Shown here: one piece after another, positions 44,856-56,337 of the stretch
Layout: every line of letters begins with the position of its first letter
Numbering within the stretch: position 1 is the first letter of the stretch
Assembly (NCBI GenBank): GCA_963281255.1
Contig: OY725489.1
Location: 2,232,001 to 2,296,000, forward strand
Source: Aphrocallistes beatrix
Taxonomy: Eukaryota > Porifera > Hexactinellida > Sceptrulophora > Aphrocallistidae
DNA length: 64,000 nucleotides
Direction: 5' to 3'
Position numbers and translations under genes: made by a program
Notes under the pieces: model-generated
Database searches by the model: none
Told to the model about the DNA's origin: nothing
Seen by the model: only the letters and a program-made list of their open reading frames with translations

Positions 44856-47046
44856 TACTTATGAATCTAAACGAATTGTTTACTGTTTTTTTGCCTCTGA
44901 CTGATAAAGTTACGTACCATAATCTACTTGAAGAACTGGTATGTAGTACTGAATCAGAGTTGTGCATGATCCATCGATGTCAGAACTGCCTTGGAACCTC
45001 TGCTTTGCAACGTCATATTGAAAGCAAACTTGAAAAGTCGATGCTTGAAAATGATGACAGTGTGAAGTTCAAACAATGGATTTCTAATGATCAAGTATCA
45101 ATAGAAGAACAAATTAAGCCATTATCTGATTTTTTTGGATATCTTATTTCAAGGAAAAGACACGTTAACTACACACCACTATATTGCTAAAATCAGTCTA
45201 ACTACTTTAAACACCTGAAGAAACCTTGAAACCTAATGAAGCAATAGTTACGCTAGACTTTGCTGAGAATTATAGCTTTGTCATTTAAGATGCGATTCAA
45301 GGATATCACTGGAATAATTCTCAAGCTACGCTTCATCCATTTGTCGTTCACTATCGGGAAGATGAGGGCCAACTCTGCAATATCAACTTTTGTACCATAA
45401 GCAATTGCTTTAAACATGGTTCAGTCGCTGTTCACTCATTAATTGATGTCGTACTTCAATACTTAACCTCACAAACTTGCAAAATACTCTCAAAAGTATA
45501 TTACTTAAGTGACGGAGCAATCTCACAATACAAAAACATGTGTAATCTTGTACACCATTCGGAAGATTTCAAATTAGAAGCAGAATGGCATTTCTTTGCC
45601 ACCTCTCATGGCAAAACGCTTGCGATAGGATTGGTGGTACAATAAAGAGAGAGGCAGGAAAAGCGAGCCTGAAAGCTACAACAACTGGTTTCATTCTTAC
45701 TCTTAAACAACTCTTTGAATGGTGCATAATCAATATAACAGGAATCATTTTCTTTTACATTTCAGTTGAAAGCAGTTGAAATCAATGCAAGTAAATTGGA
45801 AAAAAGATTTAAAAATATCAAATGAATTTCAGGAATTCGAAGTTATCATTGCTTCATTCCCAATTTTGACAAAACTTTAAAGATGAGGAGAATATCTGGC
45901 GATGACAATACAGATGAGGTTAATAGTATCTCACTTGCTACCTGTAGTTCCCATTTCGATAAATTTACTCTTGGACAGTTTGTAGTGTGCAGCTATGGTG
46001 TTGATCGCTGGATTGGAAATATTAAAGAACTTTCCTTCGAAAATGTAGACGCATTAGTTTCATTCATGCATCCGAAAGTACTTTCAAATAATTTCCATTG
46101 GCCAGTGAGAGAAGATCTATGCTGGGTTCCAGCACAGAACACTATTACAGCAATAAATCCTCCATTGGTTCTCCCCTTGATGAAGTGTACAATATAATAT
46201 AGTGAGTACACATTAGCTATATTTTGTGTACATTGTATAACCACTAATTCTAATTAGGATCAGTATTTTTAAAATTTATAAAATTGGGAAAATACAATAT
46301 ACTACTACCATAGTAAAGTAGGCTGTACCAATTCAACACAAAAATAGATCCTAGAATAAAATAGGAAGTTTGGAAGTTGTCCGTAAATTTTGGGTCCCAC
46401 AATATAGGAATTCCAACTTTTATTGGGGTCCCCAAGCAGAATAATCATGTATATGTATTACTAATCACATAGTAGAGAAATATAAATTGAGACAACAAAA
46501 ATGTTTCATATAGGGGAGGGGGGCTGAGTGGGTTAAGTGTCCGAAAGCCGCCTATTTATTACAGTAACGCAAATCTAGAAATTCCTACAGTAGAAAAATT
46601 TTTCACACAGCTAGAAACAACAAATTTAAGAACATTTTTAAATAGGACATGACCATAATCGCATCAGATAGTTATAATTAAACCTGTAATCTCATTAAAT
46701 GCCCGAAAATTATAGGTAAACTTTTTGAAGCAGTATTTATTTGTATTAATTAAACTAAGACAGGTAAATTGTCAGATATACAGGACATATATAATGCTTT
46801 AAGGAAGTGTAGGAGTGCTAAATGGAAACGATTTTGGACGTTGAGTTTTTGGTCCTTGAAGAATGACATGAAATATTTTGGATTTACCTCAAAAACTAGT
46901 GAGTATCTCAAAAACTATTGTGAAATGAAGACTGATATTATGGGTTCCTTCCAAAGACAATACAAATATTATTTGATGAAAATCTCATTGGAATATGAGA
47001 GATGGGTGTATGACCACTGGTCGATTATAAATGGAACGACCCATAT

Positions 47047-47514
47047 ATATATATATATGTAACGAATTGATTGAAGAAACTGTCAGACCCAGAAAGCTGA
47101 TTTTTGGCATGTGGGAGTTTTTTGGCTATGGCTCCAGTAAGTTCTGAGCTCAGACGAAAATGTCGACTCATCATGGAATTATGACATCATTGTCACATTT
47201 TTAAAAGTTAAGCAATACAGTTATTCGAGCATAACTCAACTATTATTGGAGATAGAAGACTGAAATTTCGATAGAATCTGTATACTAACATACCTCACAT
47301 ATGATGCAGCTATCATCAAAAAACTCCTCACTTTGTTATTACGTCATCATTACGCATCAAAATTTTTAAAATTGATAAATTAGGTGATTCTTCGTGCGAT
47401 ATCGATTATAACAGTAGGACAGACGTATTTAGAGATGTTATTTCCCTTATAATTAATCAATGTAACCCCAGTCGATCGAAGGGAACCTCCGGCGGACACA
47501 AAGTGTCGCGCTTG
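47047..47514 (+). mobile_element. Helitron-like family B copy, 5' truncated
   Basis: It starts in a TA run before GTAACGAATTGATTGAAG and continues through the family body to CGCGCTTG at 47514, followed by T. Part of the 3' hairpin region is deleted (AAGTGTCGCGCTTG). Confidence 0.7.
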
Positions 47515-49240
47515 TAATACATTAAAACTAGATTAATGTTTATTTGTTTGTGTCATAGACTCCTTTAAGTAAGGACTGTAGGCGTTCAATCTCGGGTCCT
47601 GGAATTTGGGTCCATTGTGTAATATAGATATCCCGTAATCCGCTCAAGTTATACATGGGAGATGGTTTATTGTTGAATAGGAAGTCGTATTTTTAGTCCA
47701 TTGGTCATGATAACCTACCTCAACTATGTGTGGAATGTGAGTTATGTGGTTTTACACAGATTTAAGATACATTTTGGCAATTTTCTGACCTGTTTTAAGC
47801 ACATTTTTTAAAAAGCGTTATTAATGTATGATTTTCGAAGATAATCAAGGTAGGAACGGGTTAATTCGAAATATTTGGACATTTCAAATGGAATGTTGCT
47901 ACATTCCAGCGTTGCTATGGAAACGTATGTATACCATTTGAGCAGATATCTTGAAAACCGTTACAGTTAGACAGTCAAATTACACTATATTTGATAGATA
48001 ATAGGTTGCTTTCTATTAGCTCCTAATACATTTTATAACATTAAAACTCAAGGTTTTCGAGATATGGTGCAATATATTTTATTTTATGAATCATATTTGT
48101 TAAATTGCACCATATCTCGAAAGCCTTTAACTTTTTTCTAAAGTAGAATATCAAAAATCTGTCTCTATCATTTTGTTCTACGTGACGAGATCTTTCTAAA
48201 ACAGTCGAGTTTTTAACTGTACGACCTTTGTAACTAGAGATTCCTCCTTTGTAAAATTGATTTTTTTAAGTGCTAAAAACAGGCTACAAAGCAATTTTCT
48301 TCGGAAAGGCTTGATTTCCATTAGTTTTACTGTATTCTGATAATAAATAACATCAAAACATCCAAAATCAACAACTTATAGTAGTACTTAACTTCAAAAT
48401 ATGACATATCAAATATTTTCACATCATGACACCTTCAAAAGTGTGAAAAAGTTTACAGTTATCACTTGTGGCCCAAAAATGACCATGTCCGAGAGTTTCC
48501 GCCGAAATCCCATACCTATAACTTTATTTGACTATGCCAGGTCGTTATTTTAACACTGAATTCGCACTCAGCACTAAATTTCCAGCAATTTGGTATATAT
48601 ATTGACCATATTTGGAAACATTTTTGGTTGCCTTTTCCTAGCAACGGTCAGGAATGTTTAAAATTCCTGGCCGTTGCTAGGCACGGTCAAACAAAAATTT
48701 TTCCAAATATGGTCAATATATATATCAAATTGCTGGAAATCTAGTGCTGAGCATGATTTCAGCATTAAAAAGATGATCTGGCACTGTAAAAAGAAGTTAT
48801 AGCTGTGGGACATTTCGCATTTAAAATGTGTCGTTTTTAGAGCGACACTAGGTGATACAAGTGGCTCAAAGTGGCGAAATATTGGGGCTGGAGTTTAAAA
48901 ATCGGGAATATTGTTTAGAACCCCTATAAGGATCTAACAATGATAAAAAAGCAATTTGGGCACATTTTTAATAAAAAACAAGTTTCGCATGGGAAACACC
49001 AACCTTAAAGGAGTCTATGGTTTGTGTATATATAGTTATTTGTGTAACCAATTGATGGAAGAAACTCCCAAGCACAGAAAGCTGATTTTTTGCACGTGGG
49101 AGTCTTTTGGCTATGGCTCAAATAAGTTCTGAGCTCAGAGCAAAATATCGACTCAACATGGATTTATAACGTCATTGTCACATTTTACAAAGTTAAGCCA
49201 TACAGTTATTCGAGCATAACAGCAATTATAGGAGCCTTAG
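47515..49240 (+). mobile_element. Helitron-like family B copy, split, 3' truncated
   Basis: Directly behind the 3' end of the previous copy comes TAATACATTAAAACTAGATT, a diverged family B start. After 38 bp it is interrupted by the element at 47554-49019, then goes on with GTAACCAATTGATGGAAG and ends near 49240 in AGCAATTATAGGAG. The two copies are head-to-tail. Confidence 0.65.
47554..49019. mobile_element. Element with 16-bp ends and a perfect 8-bp target duplication
   Basis: The ends are CATAGACTCCTTTAAG and its exact complement. GTTTGTGT is duplicated on both sides (47546-47553 and 49020-49027), and removal restores the family B leader. An 8-bp duplication with CA ends fits hAT or P-type elements. 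It is 1466 bp and has no coding capacity. Its right ~200 bp and its central palindrome (about 48530-48800) are related to the TTAA-2 family, so it is a chimera or a relative with different outer ends. Confidence 0.8.
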
Positions 49241-49249
49241 TAAACTTGG

Positions 49250-49745
49250 TCCCATCTGTGATGAAGTCGAGGGGTAGCAGTGCAGCTAAAATGGGGTATA
49301 GGGATTGGCTGGATTGTAGTGATCAAACGCTTCAATAATAAGCTGATGGGGTACAGAGGTGTAGAATTCTTGGATATCATATGTGTACATGTTGGTCAAA
49401 TTGGTAGAAGGGTGTGATAATTGCGCGATCACCTCGTGAACGTCGTCACATAAAAGGTGAGTTTCTAATAATTGAGGTGATGAGAGATCGTAAATGATTA
49501 GATATGAGTGTTGCGATTGACGGGCGGTGGTTAGCAATGGGACGGCATATACTGGTAAGTTCAGCGAGTGTGTTGAGCAATAGAAAAAGATTGGGCGAAT
49601 AGACTTCCTTTATCCTAAGTAGTGGCTTATGCACTTTGAGCTTGAAAAGAATGTGGGGGGCGGTCATCCACTATAGATTGTAGTTAGGGGTCTTCCTCCG
49701 CCAGGAGAGTACTGAGTTTTTGGACCGCATCGAAATAATAAGACG
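49250..49745 (-). pseudogene. Penelope-like reverse transcriptase remnant
   Basis: On the minus strand, one frame gives PPHILFKLKVHKP and SICRPIANHRPSIATLIS, and the next gives TYDIQEFYTSVPHQLIIEAF. The order (L.K.HKP, then RPI.., then DI..FYTSVPH, which is RT motif A) is that of Penelope-like and related reverse transcriptases. Motifs B to D with the catalytic pair are absent, and a frameshift separates the two parts. It is a short fragment. Confidence 0.5.
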
Positions 49746-49969
49746 GTGGAACACGGGTAGCGTTAGTACGAGTAAGGACTATTCGTATCCATTTTAGTTT
49801 GTGGCAAGAAAACTATCACAATTTTCACCTCTTTTGTACTAATATCATTGCATTCCATTAAATTTCAGCAAAATATAGATATGTTATACAGTTCGTATTT
49901 TGCACGTAAGACTTAAAGTAATCCATGGTTAAATACCGTGAATCAGCTATAGTTACGTAGGCTGTGACT

Positions 49970-50250
49970 CTACTATATAAGTGATAGAAAGCTGAAATTA
50001 TTTAATAGAATGTGTATATTAATATATCTCACTTATGATACAACAATCATCAAAAAATGTACAACAATCATCAAAAAATTACTCATCGCTGTATTATGAC
50101 ATCATTATGAGGTATCAAAATGTTAAAATTGACAAATTTGGTGATTTCGTGCGATACCGATTATAACAGTAGGACAGACATATTTAGAGATGTTGTCATT
50201 TTGTGTCTGCCAACCACTCAGCGCATACAAGCGAATCGCGCTGTTTACTA
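49970..50250 (+). mobile_element. Helitron-like family B remnant
   Basis: The words TATATTAATATATCTCAC, CATCAAAAAATTACTCATC and AACAGTAGGACAGACATATT match the 3' half of the family. The end is eroded (GCGAATCGCGCTG). A 25-bp stretch ACAACAATCATCAAAAAAT is doubled. Confidence 0.6.
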
Positions 50251-50254
50251 TTAA

Positions 50255-52140
50255 ATGATACAAGCAATATCAGTTATTTGTCTAAATACAATGGTTTAAC
50301 CGAAGAATGCCCACCATTTTTGACCAAATTTCGCAATACTATAATTTTTAAAACAAAGTTCAACTTGTAGGACACTTTTGAAATTTAACATCATTATAAA
50401 TCATTATGTAATGCGATTCACGTTGCAATATTGGGTGATCTTATGCTTTATATTGTATATTATCATCTCTAAAAAATTCAGATCGGCCACATGTATACCC
50501 TTTCCTAAAAGCTCTTGTTTTTGGAAAAATTCATTGTCTCATTTTTTGCACTAAAACTATTTCGAAATCAAGGTTACTACTTATCCATGGTTCAGGCGAC
50601 AGACAATATACATGGGTTCGAACCCAAATCAGGTCATATGTTTTGTCAATTATATTCTATGATTGCTTCATTTTATGAAGATTTTTTCATGGTTTATGAC
50701 CAGAGAATAAATAGGTTTTGGAATAATAGTAGGCATTTCATCTGACGTATCTTGATGATTCATCATACATTAGATCTATATACATTCGCTGGCGAAACTC
50801 ATTCATGTCCCAGCAACAAAGTAAATTCCCATGTCAAATTTGCTTGAATATTTTAATAACCGATCTGTCGCGTAGCTCGAAATAGAGGTGATCGGATTTC
50901 AACGGTTTCGTCGTCGGATGTTTCTTCCCTGAATGTTTCGTCGCTGATAACTGTTAGGAAATATGAATTTGTTCTAAAGCTAAATAGAATTGATAAAAGC
51001 TGAATAATATTGGGAGTGGGCATGTTGGAGAGTATTTTGTATAAGAGCAAAGAGAAAGTGGGAATTTTGAGTTTGAAATGATATCAAATGACACGGGAGA
51101 GTATTATTTTTTTTTTCGTGAGGGGGTGGGTGATTATCATTTAATATTTGTCAGAATGAATGGGAGAATGAAAGTTAGGATTCAATAATTTCATTCAAAG
51201 AAATATCAGCGACGAATCATCGGCCATTCTATTTCAACCAAGGGCCAGACCCACAGACTTTCAGAACATGTTAACCGTGATAGCCTGGTAGGGGGATATA
51301 TGTAACCCTTCAAGCCTTCTCTCATTTATCATTTATTTAGCTCCTTGAAGTTTTTGATGTTTTCAACTTGCTTACTTGTTTGCTTATTCTTAGAAGAATT
51401 ATCAATCTCAGTTTGGGATTGACAAGAAGCCTCAATTGACCAGGTCTTTTCCTCTAAACACCATCACAACTTGAAGTTAACTACATAGGCTGATAATATG
51501 AATCCTTGTCTCCCACAATATCCTTATGGGGGCCATTTGATTGCTGACTATGGCTCAGTAACTATCTTATCTGGAAGACAAAACTCCCCTCCTCCCTGAG
51601 GAAAGCGGAGAAAGCTCATTGAACGAATCGCGTATTGTGGAAACATTTCGCACTCCATTTATTGCCTAACACCTGACACACGCGAACGGGAGTTTCCCTC
51701 TGTCTGGGATATGCAAAGTTTTCTGCTGGATCCGGATAGGAAACTGATGTAATGCGAGGGACGAATTGTTTCCACAGTCTATCACCTATCACACTACTTT
51801 ACTATAGCTGCTTGTTTAGGACTCGACACAGCTGTTCCGTTTATGATCTTCATATACACTGAATCTAGTATCTGTATATGTTTTATCAATGGGCATGGCG
51901 TATGACTTTGCATCGGAGCTGTTCAATTGTTATGTAACAAATATTTCATTAATTTTTATCCCTGTCATGCCTCGCATTTAATATTAGTTAGCTACAACAG
52001 ACTACCCAAGTCGTATCTATTAGGCATTGAGTTACTATCTTATATTTACGTACAATTATGTTATTCAACTCATTGTAGTGTTTCACCTGATCACATTTAG
52101 ATAATTAGTATATTCGGATCTCACATAAATAGTACAATCC
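50255..52140. other. No gene; dispersed repeat at 50675-50800
   Basis: The piece 50675-50800 (GGTTTATGACCAGAGA, GGTTTTGGAATAATAG, ACATTAGATCTATATACATT) has a copy at 55980-56085. The rest has no supported feature. Confidence 0.5.
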
Positions 52141-52149
52141 AACATGAAC

Positions 52150-53620
52150 AAAACTCTCAATAGCTACTGGACCTGCACTTTTTCGCAGACCCGCCGAACG
52201 CGAATTGGTTAGGGACATCGTAAAAGACGCTACGACGATTGAAGGTGCGTTGAAGACCCTGGAAGATATCTTAGACCCACCTATTGACAGTATCAGATGG
52301 TGCAGGAACTCTATAGGTCAGATTGGGAGCCTGGGAACCAGATTGATGATTATTTTTTAGAAATAAGATGCAAGGCTTTCCATGCTGGAGTGGATATGAA
52401 ATTCGTCGCACCAATCTTCGCTTCTCAGGTACCAAAAGACTTCGAAGGAGAGCAGGGTCGGGATTTGATCAAGACTATCAAGCGAGAGCTCACTGAAAGA
52501 GGTTATCGTCTGGACATGTGGAGTAAAGATTTCGAAAAGATAAAGAAGGCAGCAGTATTGACCTATGTCAGCAGCGAACCACCACCTTCAATCCTTGCTA
52601 CTAACAGTACATTAGAAGCCCAGATTCCTGTGGACGATACAGTTGCTTCCTCTAGGACTCAATTTCGAAGCTCTCAATGCGGTCGCCAGCCCAAGCAACA
52701 GTCACATTCGGCTAAAGGATGTTTTATCTGCTGAGGTTCGCACATGTGGAAGTATTGTCCCGAGAAGCGGTGACAAGGCTGTGGCGAAAAAGGACATTCG
52801 ACACCAGAGACAAACCCTCACCGAACCTCTTGAGGAATTTCCTCCGTGTTTGCCGAGAACCCTAAGAAACCCGCAGTAACCTCAATAACGAAGTCTATGA
52901 TCGATACAGGGAACGCTCGCCCTGTGAAGCAGAACGTGAGGAGATTCTCACCAAACATGGAGCGGGAGATAAACAGTCAAGTGGATGAGATGTAGCGAAT
53001 GGTGTATGCCGCCCATCAAGCTCCCCGTGGTGTCGTTATGTGATCACAAACCACTCTGTTGGCTACGCAAACAGAGACCCGCAGGCATTTGTTCTCGAGG
53101 TAGATACATGAACTGGAGGCAATTATATATGAGATCCACTACGTGAAGAGGACGGAAAATACAGCTGCAGACTACTTCTCAAGACTGCCAAGCGAGATAG
53201 ATTATGATGTTAATAATGACGGTGAACATTTTGAACGACATTTTTTCTATACTTCCAATCATGACTAACTATTGTTGAAGTATTATGAAGGGTCTACGCA
53301 CTGACAAGACAACCTCTCTGGCGTTGGATCAGCTTGAGCATGGTGGTGTAATCCAACTAGGGAGATTCAAACGTGAACCGAGGATGCACACCAGCGATGG
53401 ATTACTTTATAAAGGTCAACGGTTTGTCGTACATTTTAAGCTCAGAAATGAGATCCTCGCACTAAATCATAATGAGTCCCACCCTGGTGTTAAGAATCCC
53501 CTCGGCAGGACTAGAACACATTTCTAGTGGATGGGCATGTCACGCGATGTAGGGCCCAATGTCATTTTGAATTGATACTGTAAGTACGTACCGTACATAT
53601 TGTCTCACCAACGGCCAACA
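52150..53620 (+). pseudogene. Ty3/gypsy-like gag-pol remnant with most of RT deleted
   Basis: A Gag-like region (about 52180-52735, best frame 52297-52734) is followed by a zinc-knuckle remnant with CFIC..H, then a CGEKGHS block. At 52905 IDTGNARPVKQN and QVDEM mark the start of the reverse transcriptase, with RPSSSPW just after. The next recognisable motif, DHKPLCWL, already belongs to RNase H, so the RT palm is deleted. NTAADYFSRLPSE ends RNase H near 53200. The frame 53285-53527 has LYKGQRFVV and LNHNESHPG, the integrase zinc-binding HH part. Stops and frame changes are frequent. LTRs were not identified. Confidence 0.65.
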
Positions 53621-53624
53621 AGGT

Positions 53625-54003
53625 GATTGATTCTGAGTTCTCTGGCATTTAATTCTCATATAGACCTAGTCCTCTTGGCCTGGGTTCTACGGTGTCCGTA
53701 TGTAGGCCTCTCAATTGTCACTATCTCGTCGTGAGTGTCAAGGTTTCAGTAAAATGTCACATGTTCATTGGCATTTAATTAAATAAGAACAACGATTCAG
53801 CTAACAGCTATATTTCGCAACACTCACTTGTTTCTTGGAAACCATACTTGGTGTTTGTAATGTAGACAGATAAATTTCTAGATCATGGATTTCAAATTTC
53901 TGGGTTACGGATTTTAAATCTCTGGGTAACGGATATTCAATTTCTGGGTCACGGATTGAAAATTGCATAAATATCGTTAGTATAACACACCCACCCTCAA
54001 ACA
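53625..54003. other. No gene seen
   Basis: Contains three similar TTTCTGGGT-ACGGAT words near 53895-53960. Otherwise nothing supported. Confidence 0.5.
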
Positions 54004-54103
54004 CCACCTCACACTCTCACTTTTCACACTATCACTTTTCACACTCACTTTTCACACTATCACTTTTCACACTCACTTTTCATACTCACTTTTCACACTC
54101 TCA
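54004..54103. repeat. Simple repeat of CACTTTTCACACT units
   Basis: About seven units of ATCACTTTTCACACT / CACTTTTCACACT lie directly before the ATG of the small coiled-coil frame. Confidence 0.85.
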
Positions 54104-54346
54104 ATGTCACACAGATCCATTCTCCTTCATGCATTACAGGCCAAGGAACGGATGGCCATTTTTGATGAGGTGCGGCTACTTCGACAGGAGGTGGCCGAAT
54201 TGAGGGACGAAAATGCGGACATTAAAGTCCGTATGGCGGCTCTGGAGAGTCGAAAGGGATTTTTAATTAATTACATTAATTTATTAATTCTATACAACGT
54301 TCTATTTAGTTTAATTATTATTTTATATTTATATTCAATAAAGTAA
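54104..54346 (+). CDS. Small hypothetical coiled-coil protein (80 codons)
   Basis: The frame gives an amphipathic helical stretch, EVRLLRQEVAELRDENADIK, with Leu/Val heptads, and then a hydrophobic tail (INLLILYNVLFSLIIILYLY) that could span a membrane. It ends with the AATAAA sequence overlapping its last codons. The codon use in the first 50 codons is less AT-rich than the surroundings. The heptad part looks protein-like, but there is no family match I know, and it lies between two parts of a broken LTR-type element, so it may be part of an insertion. It may also be only the last exon of something. Confidence 0.35.
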   Translation: MSHRSILLHALQAKERMAIFDEVRLLRQEVAELRDENADIKVRMAALESRKGFLINYINLLILYNVLFSLIIILYLYSIK

Positions 54347-54849
54347 TAACCCAGTTAACTCTTTGCTTAGCTTTATAAGGGGTACTTTTAGGATAGCGAT
54401 CGGGAATTAAGTTTAAAGTACAAAATGAGCTATTTTGAAGAGCTCAGCGTATGAGTTTTATCCCAACTTACAGGAACTAGATTGATAATTATGACAGGAA
54501 AATCCAAACAGTAAGTAACATAGAATATGACAAAGTCAACAATGTGGCTGCGATAATTACTAGAGACTGTTTGATGCTGACGCCACAGTTGGGGCTGAAT
54601 TAACCACATATGTAATGCCCATTTGCCTCAGTCCTGCACAATGTCGCGGACATCTCCATCCATTTCCTATGGCAATGAAGCCTCAATAGTATGAAGCATA
54701 AAACTGAAGTGCTAATTTTTAATTACCCTCAAAGTTTGGAGTTCCCTCCTCTCTTCCAAACAAGTATCATGTATGAACTCTTGTATCTTGAGTTTATTTC
54801 TTCACTGTTGCGTTCGGTCCTATTTATTTAATTAACATTGAATTATATT

Positions 54850-55800
54850 AAAATTTAGAAACTGAGGAGTGATGGAGATACAGAATGGACAGCAAAATTA
54901 CAACCAGCAGTTCTGTCAGCAAATACTCAGAAAAAACGATCTACAGGGCACACTCCATTCTATCGTATGTTCAGAAGAGATTATGATTTCTCTAACCTTC
55001 TTCTCAACTTGATTACCTCATCATCGAATAACGACGACCGTTCTGAGCCAAATGGATACGATTCTACTGATCCAGGATCCCCTCCAACTTGATACCCTTC
55101 CAATGACCATTGACGAAGCAGATCCCTATGAGCTGCCAAATAATGATGATGAGTGGATGAAAGAAATAGATGGAACTCGTGATACTGACATAATGTTTGC
55201 TATCGACAACACCAAAAAGGAACAGAATATTCAAACACGGAATTTTGACCGTAAACCAAAACGTAATAGGTGGGTGAGTCATTCTTATTTTTAGTGTCTG
55301 CTGGTTCTAATTACAGAAAGTAATGACAATGATGCTAACATCACCAGACCATATTTTCTCAAAGAAACTTTGCAATTCGCATCACTTCCTACACATTAAA
55401 AATATTTTCTGTTGACGTAAATTCAATTCATCTCATGACTCAAAATCTGTTTTCATTTGTAGAATGGCGACTGGGGACACAGTGCAGTGTCCCCGATATC
55501 GCGGATGTCTCCTCCCAGCAATTTTCTATACCACTGAAGCCAAGCCATATAAATGCTCCGCATTCTCTAGGTAGCTAAATTTAGGTCGGAATTCGAGGAA
55601 GGAGACCAAGTACTTGTACTATCAAGAAATCCAAACATCTGCCCGGAACCTAAAATGCAAAGAAATATCTTGGACCACATTCAGTAGATAGAGTGACACC
55701 AAGCCATATTATTGCACATACAAATTTCAACAGCAAAAAGACAACTAGGATGCCAATCCACCTTTCTCGAATATATTATAAACGCACTAATTCCACAGTA
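54850..55800 (+). pseudogene. Ty3/gypsy-like integrase C-terminal remnant
   Basis: In one frame KLQPAVLSANTQKKRSTGH is followed by TPFYRMFRRDYDF, the conserved end of the integrase core in Ty3/gypsy-like elements (usually NT..ST..TPF.L.FGR). An acidic linker follows. From about 55600 there is EEGDQVLVL and from 55690 VDRVTPSHIIAH, then RMPIHLSRIYYKR, the usual C-terminal beta-rich domain. Several frame changes break it. It is separated from the 5' part (52150-53620) by about 1.2 kb of other DNA and lacks the catalytic DDE part. Confidence 0.55.
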
Positions 55801-55979
55801 AGTTGAATATCACAGTTATTTTTAACTAAAATGCTATCAATTCTTACAAATTTGATAATTTTATTTTAGAATATGGAGACATCAGTAAACAAAGCAATAC
55901 TCGAGCCATCCATCAATTCTATCCGTGAGTAATATTAATTAATATCTGGTAGTATAATGACGTCGTCATAGTCGAGTTT

Positions 55980-56336
55980 AAGACTTTTTCATGGTTTAGG
56001 ACCAGAGAGTAAATAGGTTTTGGAATAATGGCATTTCATCCTGATAATTCGTCATACATTAGATCCATATACATTCGCGTGGGACTGCGTCGGAATGGTT
56101 AAGTAGTAATCGAACTAGAGACCAAACAAAAGAGGAATAGTTGCACTGACACGAAGTATCTCCCCGCCCGAACTAAATTATCTACTGGGGCCAACTTACT
56201 CCCCACAAGGGGGCAGGATCTACTTCAAGGGGGGGATACTTTACTTAGGTGCCAAATTACTTCGTGACAGCACTTTCTTTCAATTCAATCCCGATTCAGC
56301 AATTCCAAATGTCATTTTAAATTGATATTGTAAGTA
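55980..56336. repeat. Dispersed repeat and G-rich tract
   Basis: The piece 55980-56085 copies 50675-50800. At 56225 AAGGGGGGGATA resembles a polypurine tract of an LTR element. The words at 56310-56335 (AATGTCATTTTAAATTGATA) resemble 53557-53580, so further gypsy-like scraps are likely. Confidence 0.5.
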
Positions 56337-56337
56337 T

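Larger units (their letters stand above)
43348..46197 (+). pseudogene. Uncharacterised transposon-type gene (LDFAENY / SDG / SHGK family), broken
   Basis: With mariner 3 removed at its TA, the frame reads on without a break (KRLIL before, NLNELFT after). Blocks in order: PGRKDFV near 43450, CRCQNC-like Cys motif near 44980, TLDFAENYSFV at 45250, GYHWNNSQATLHPFVVHY, YYLSDGAISQYKN at 45500, AEWHFFATSHGK at 45585, NACDRIGGTIKREAGKASL, and a C-terminal CSYGVDRWIGNI with REDLCWVPA. I know this block order from many uncharacterised, multi-copy invertebrate proteins of no assigned function. The Asp residues of LDF, SDG and CDR are about 85 and 38 residues apart, a spacing that an RNase H-type DDD transposase core could have. 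An in-frame stop and at least two frameshifts break it. Its place between long inverted arms suggests that it is the transposase. Confidence 0.6.
41095..47042 (+). mobile_element. Candidate large DNA transposon with long inverted arms
   Basis: Two arms face each other: left 41095-41720 plus 43049-43118 (split by a Helitron), right 46511-47042. The outer ends are GAGTCATTCCATTTAGAATC and, inverted, GGGTCGTTCCATTTATAATC. Further matched pairs are TTGTCAGATATACAGGA and its complement, and AATTTCTAGATT..GCGTTACT next to AATAAATAGGCGG. The right arm lacks about 170 bp of the left one. Between the arms lie two short tandem arrays and one gene, split by mariner 3. Without the two inserts the element is about 3.3 kb. 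Both ends touch ATATAT, so the target duplication cannot be read. I do not recognise the ends as any named superfamily. Confidence 0.65.
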
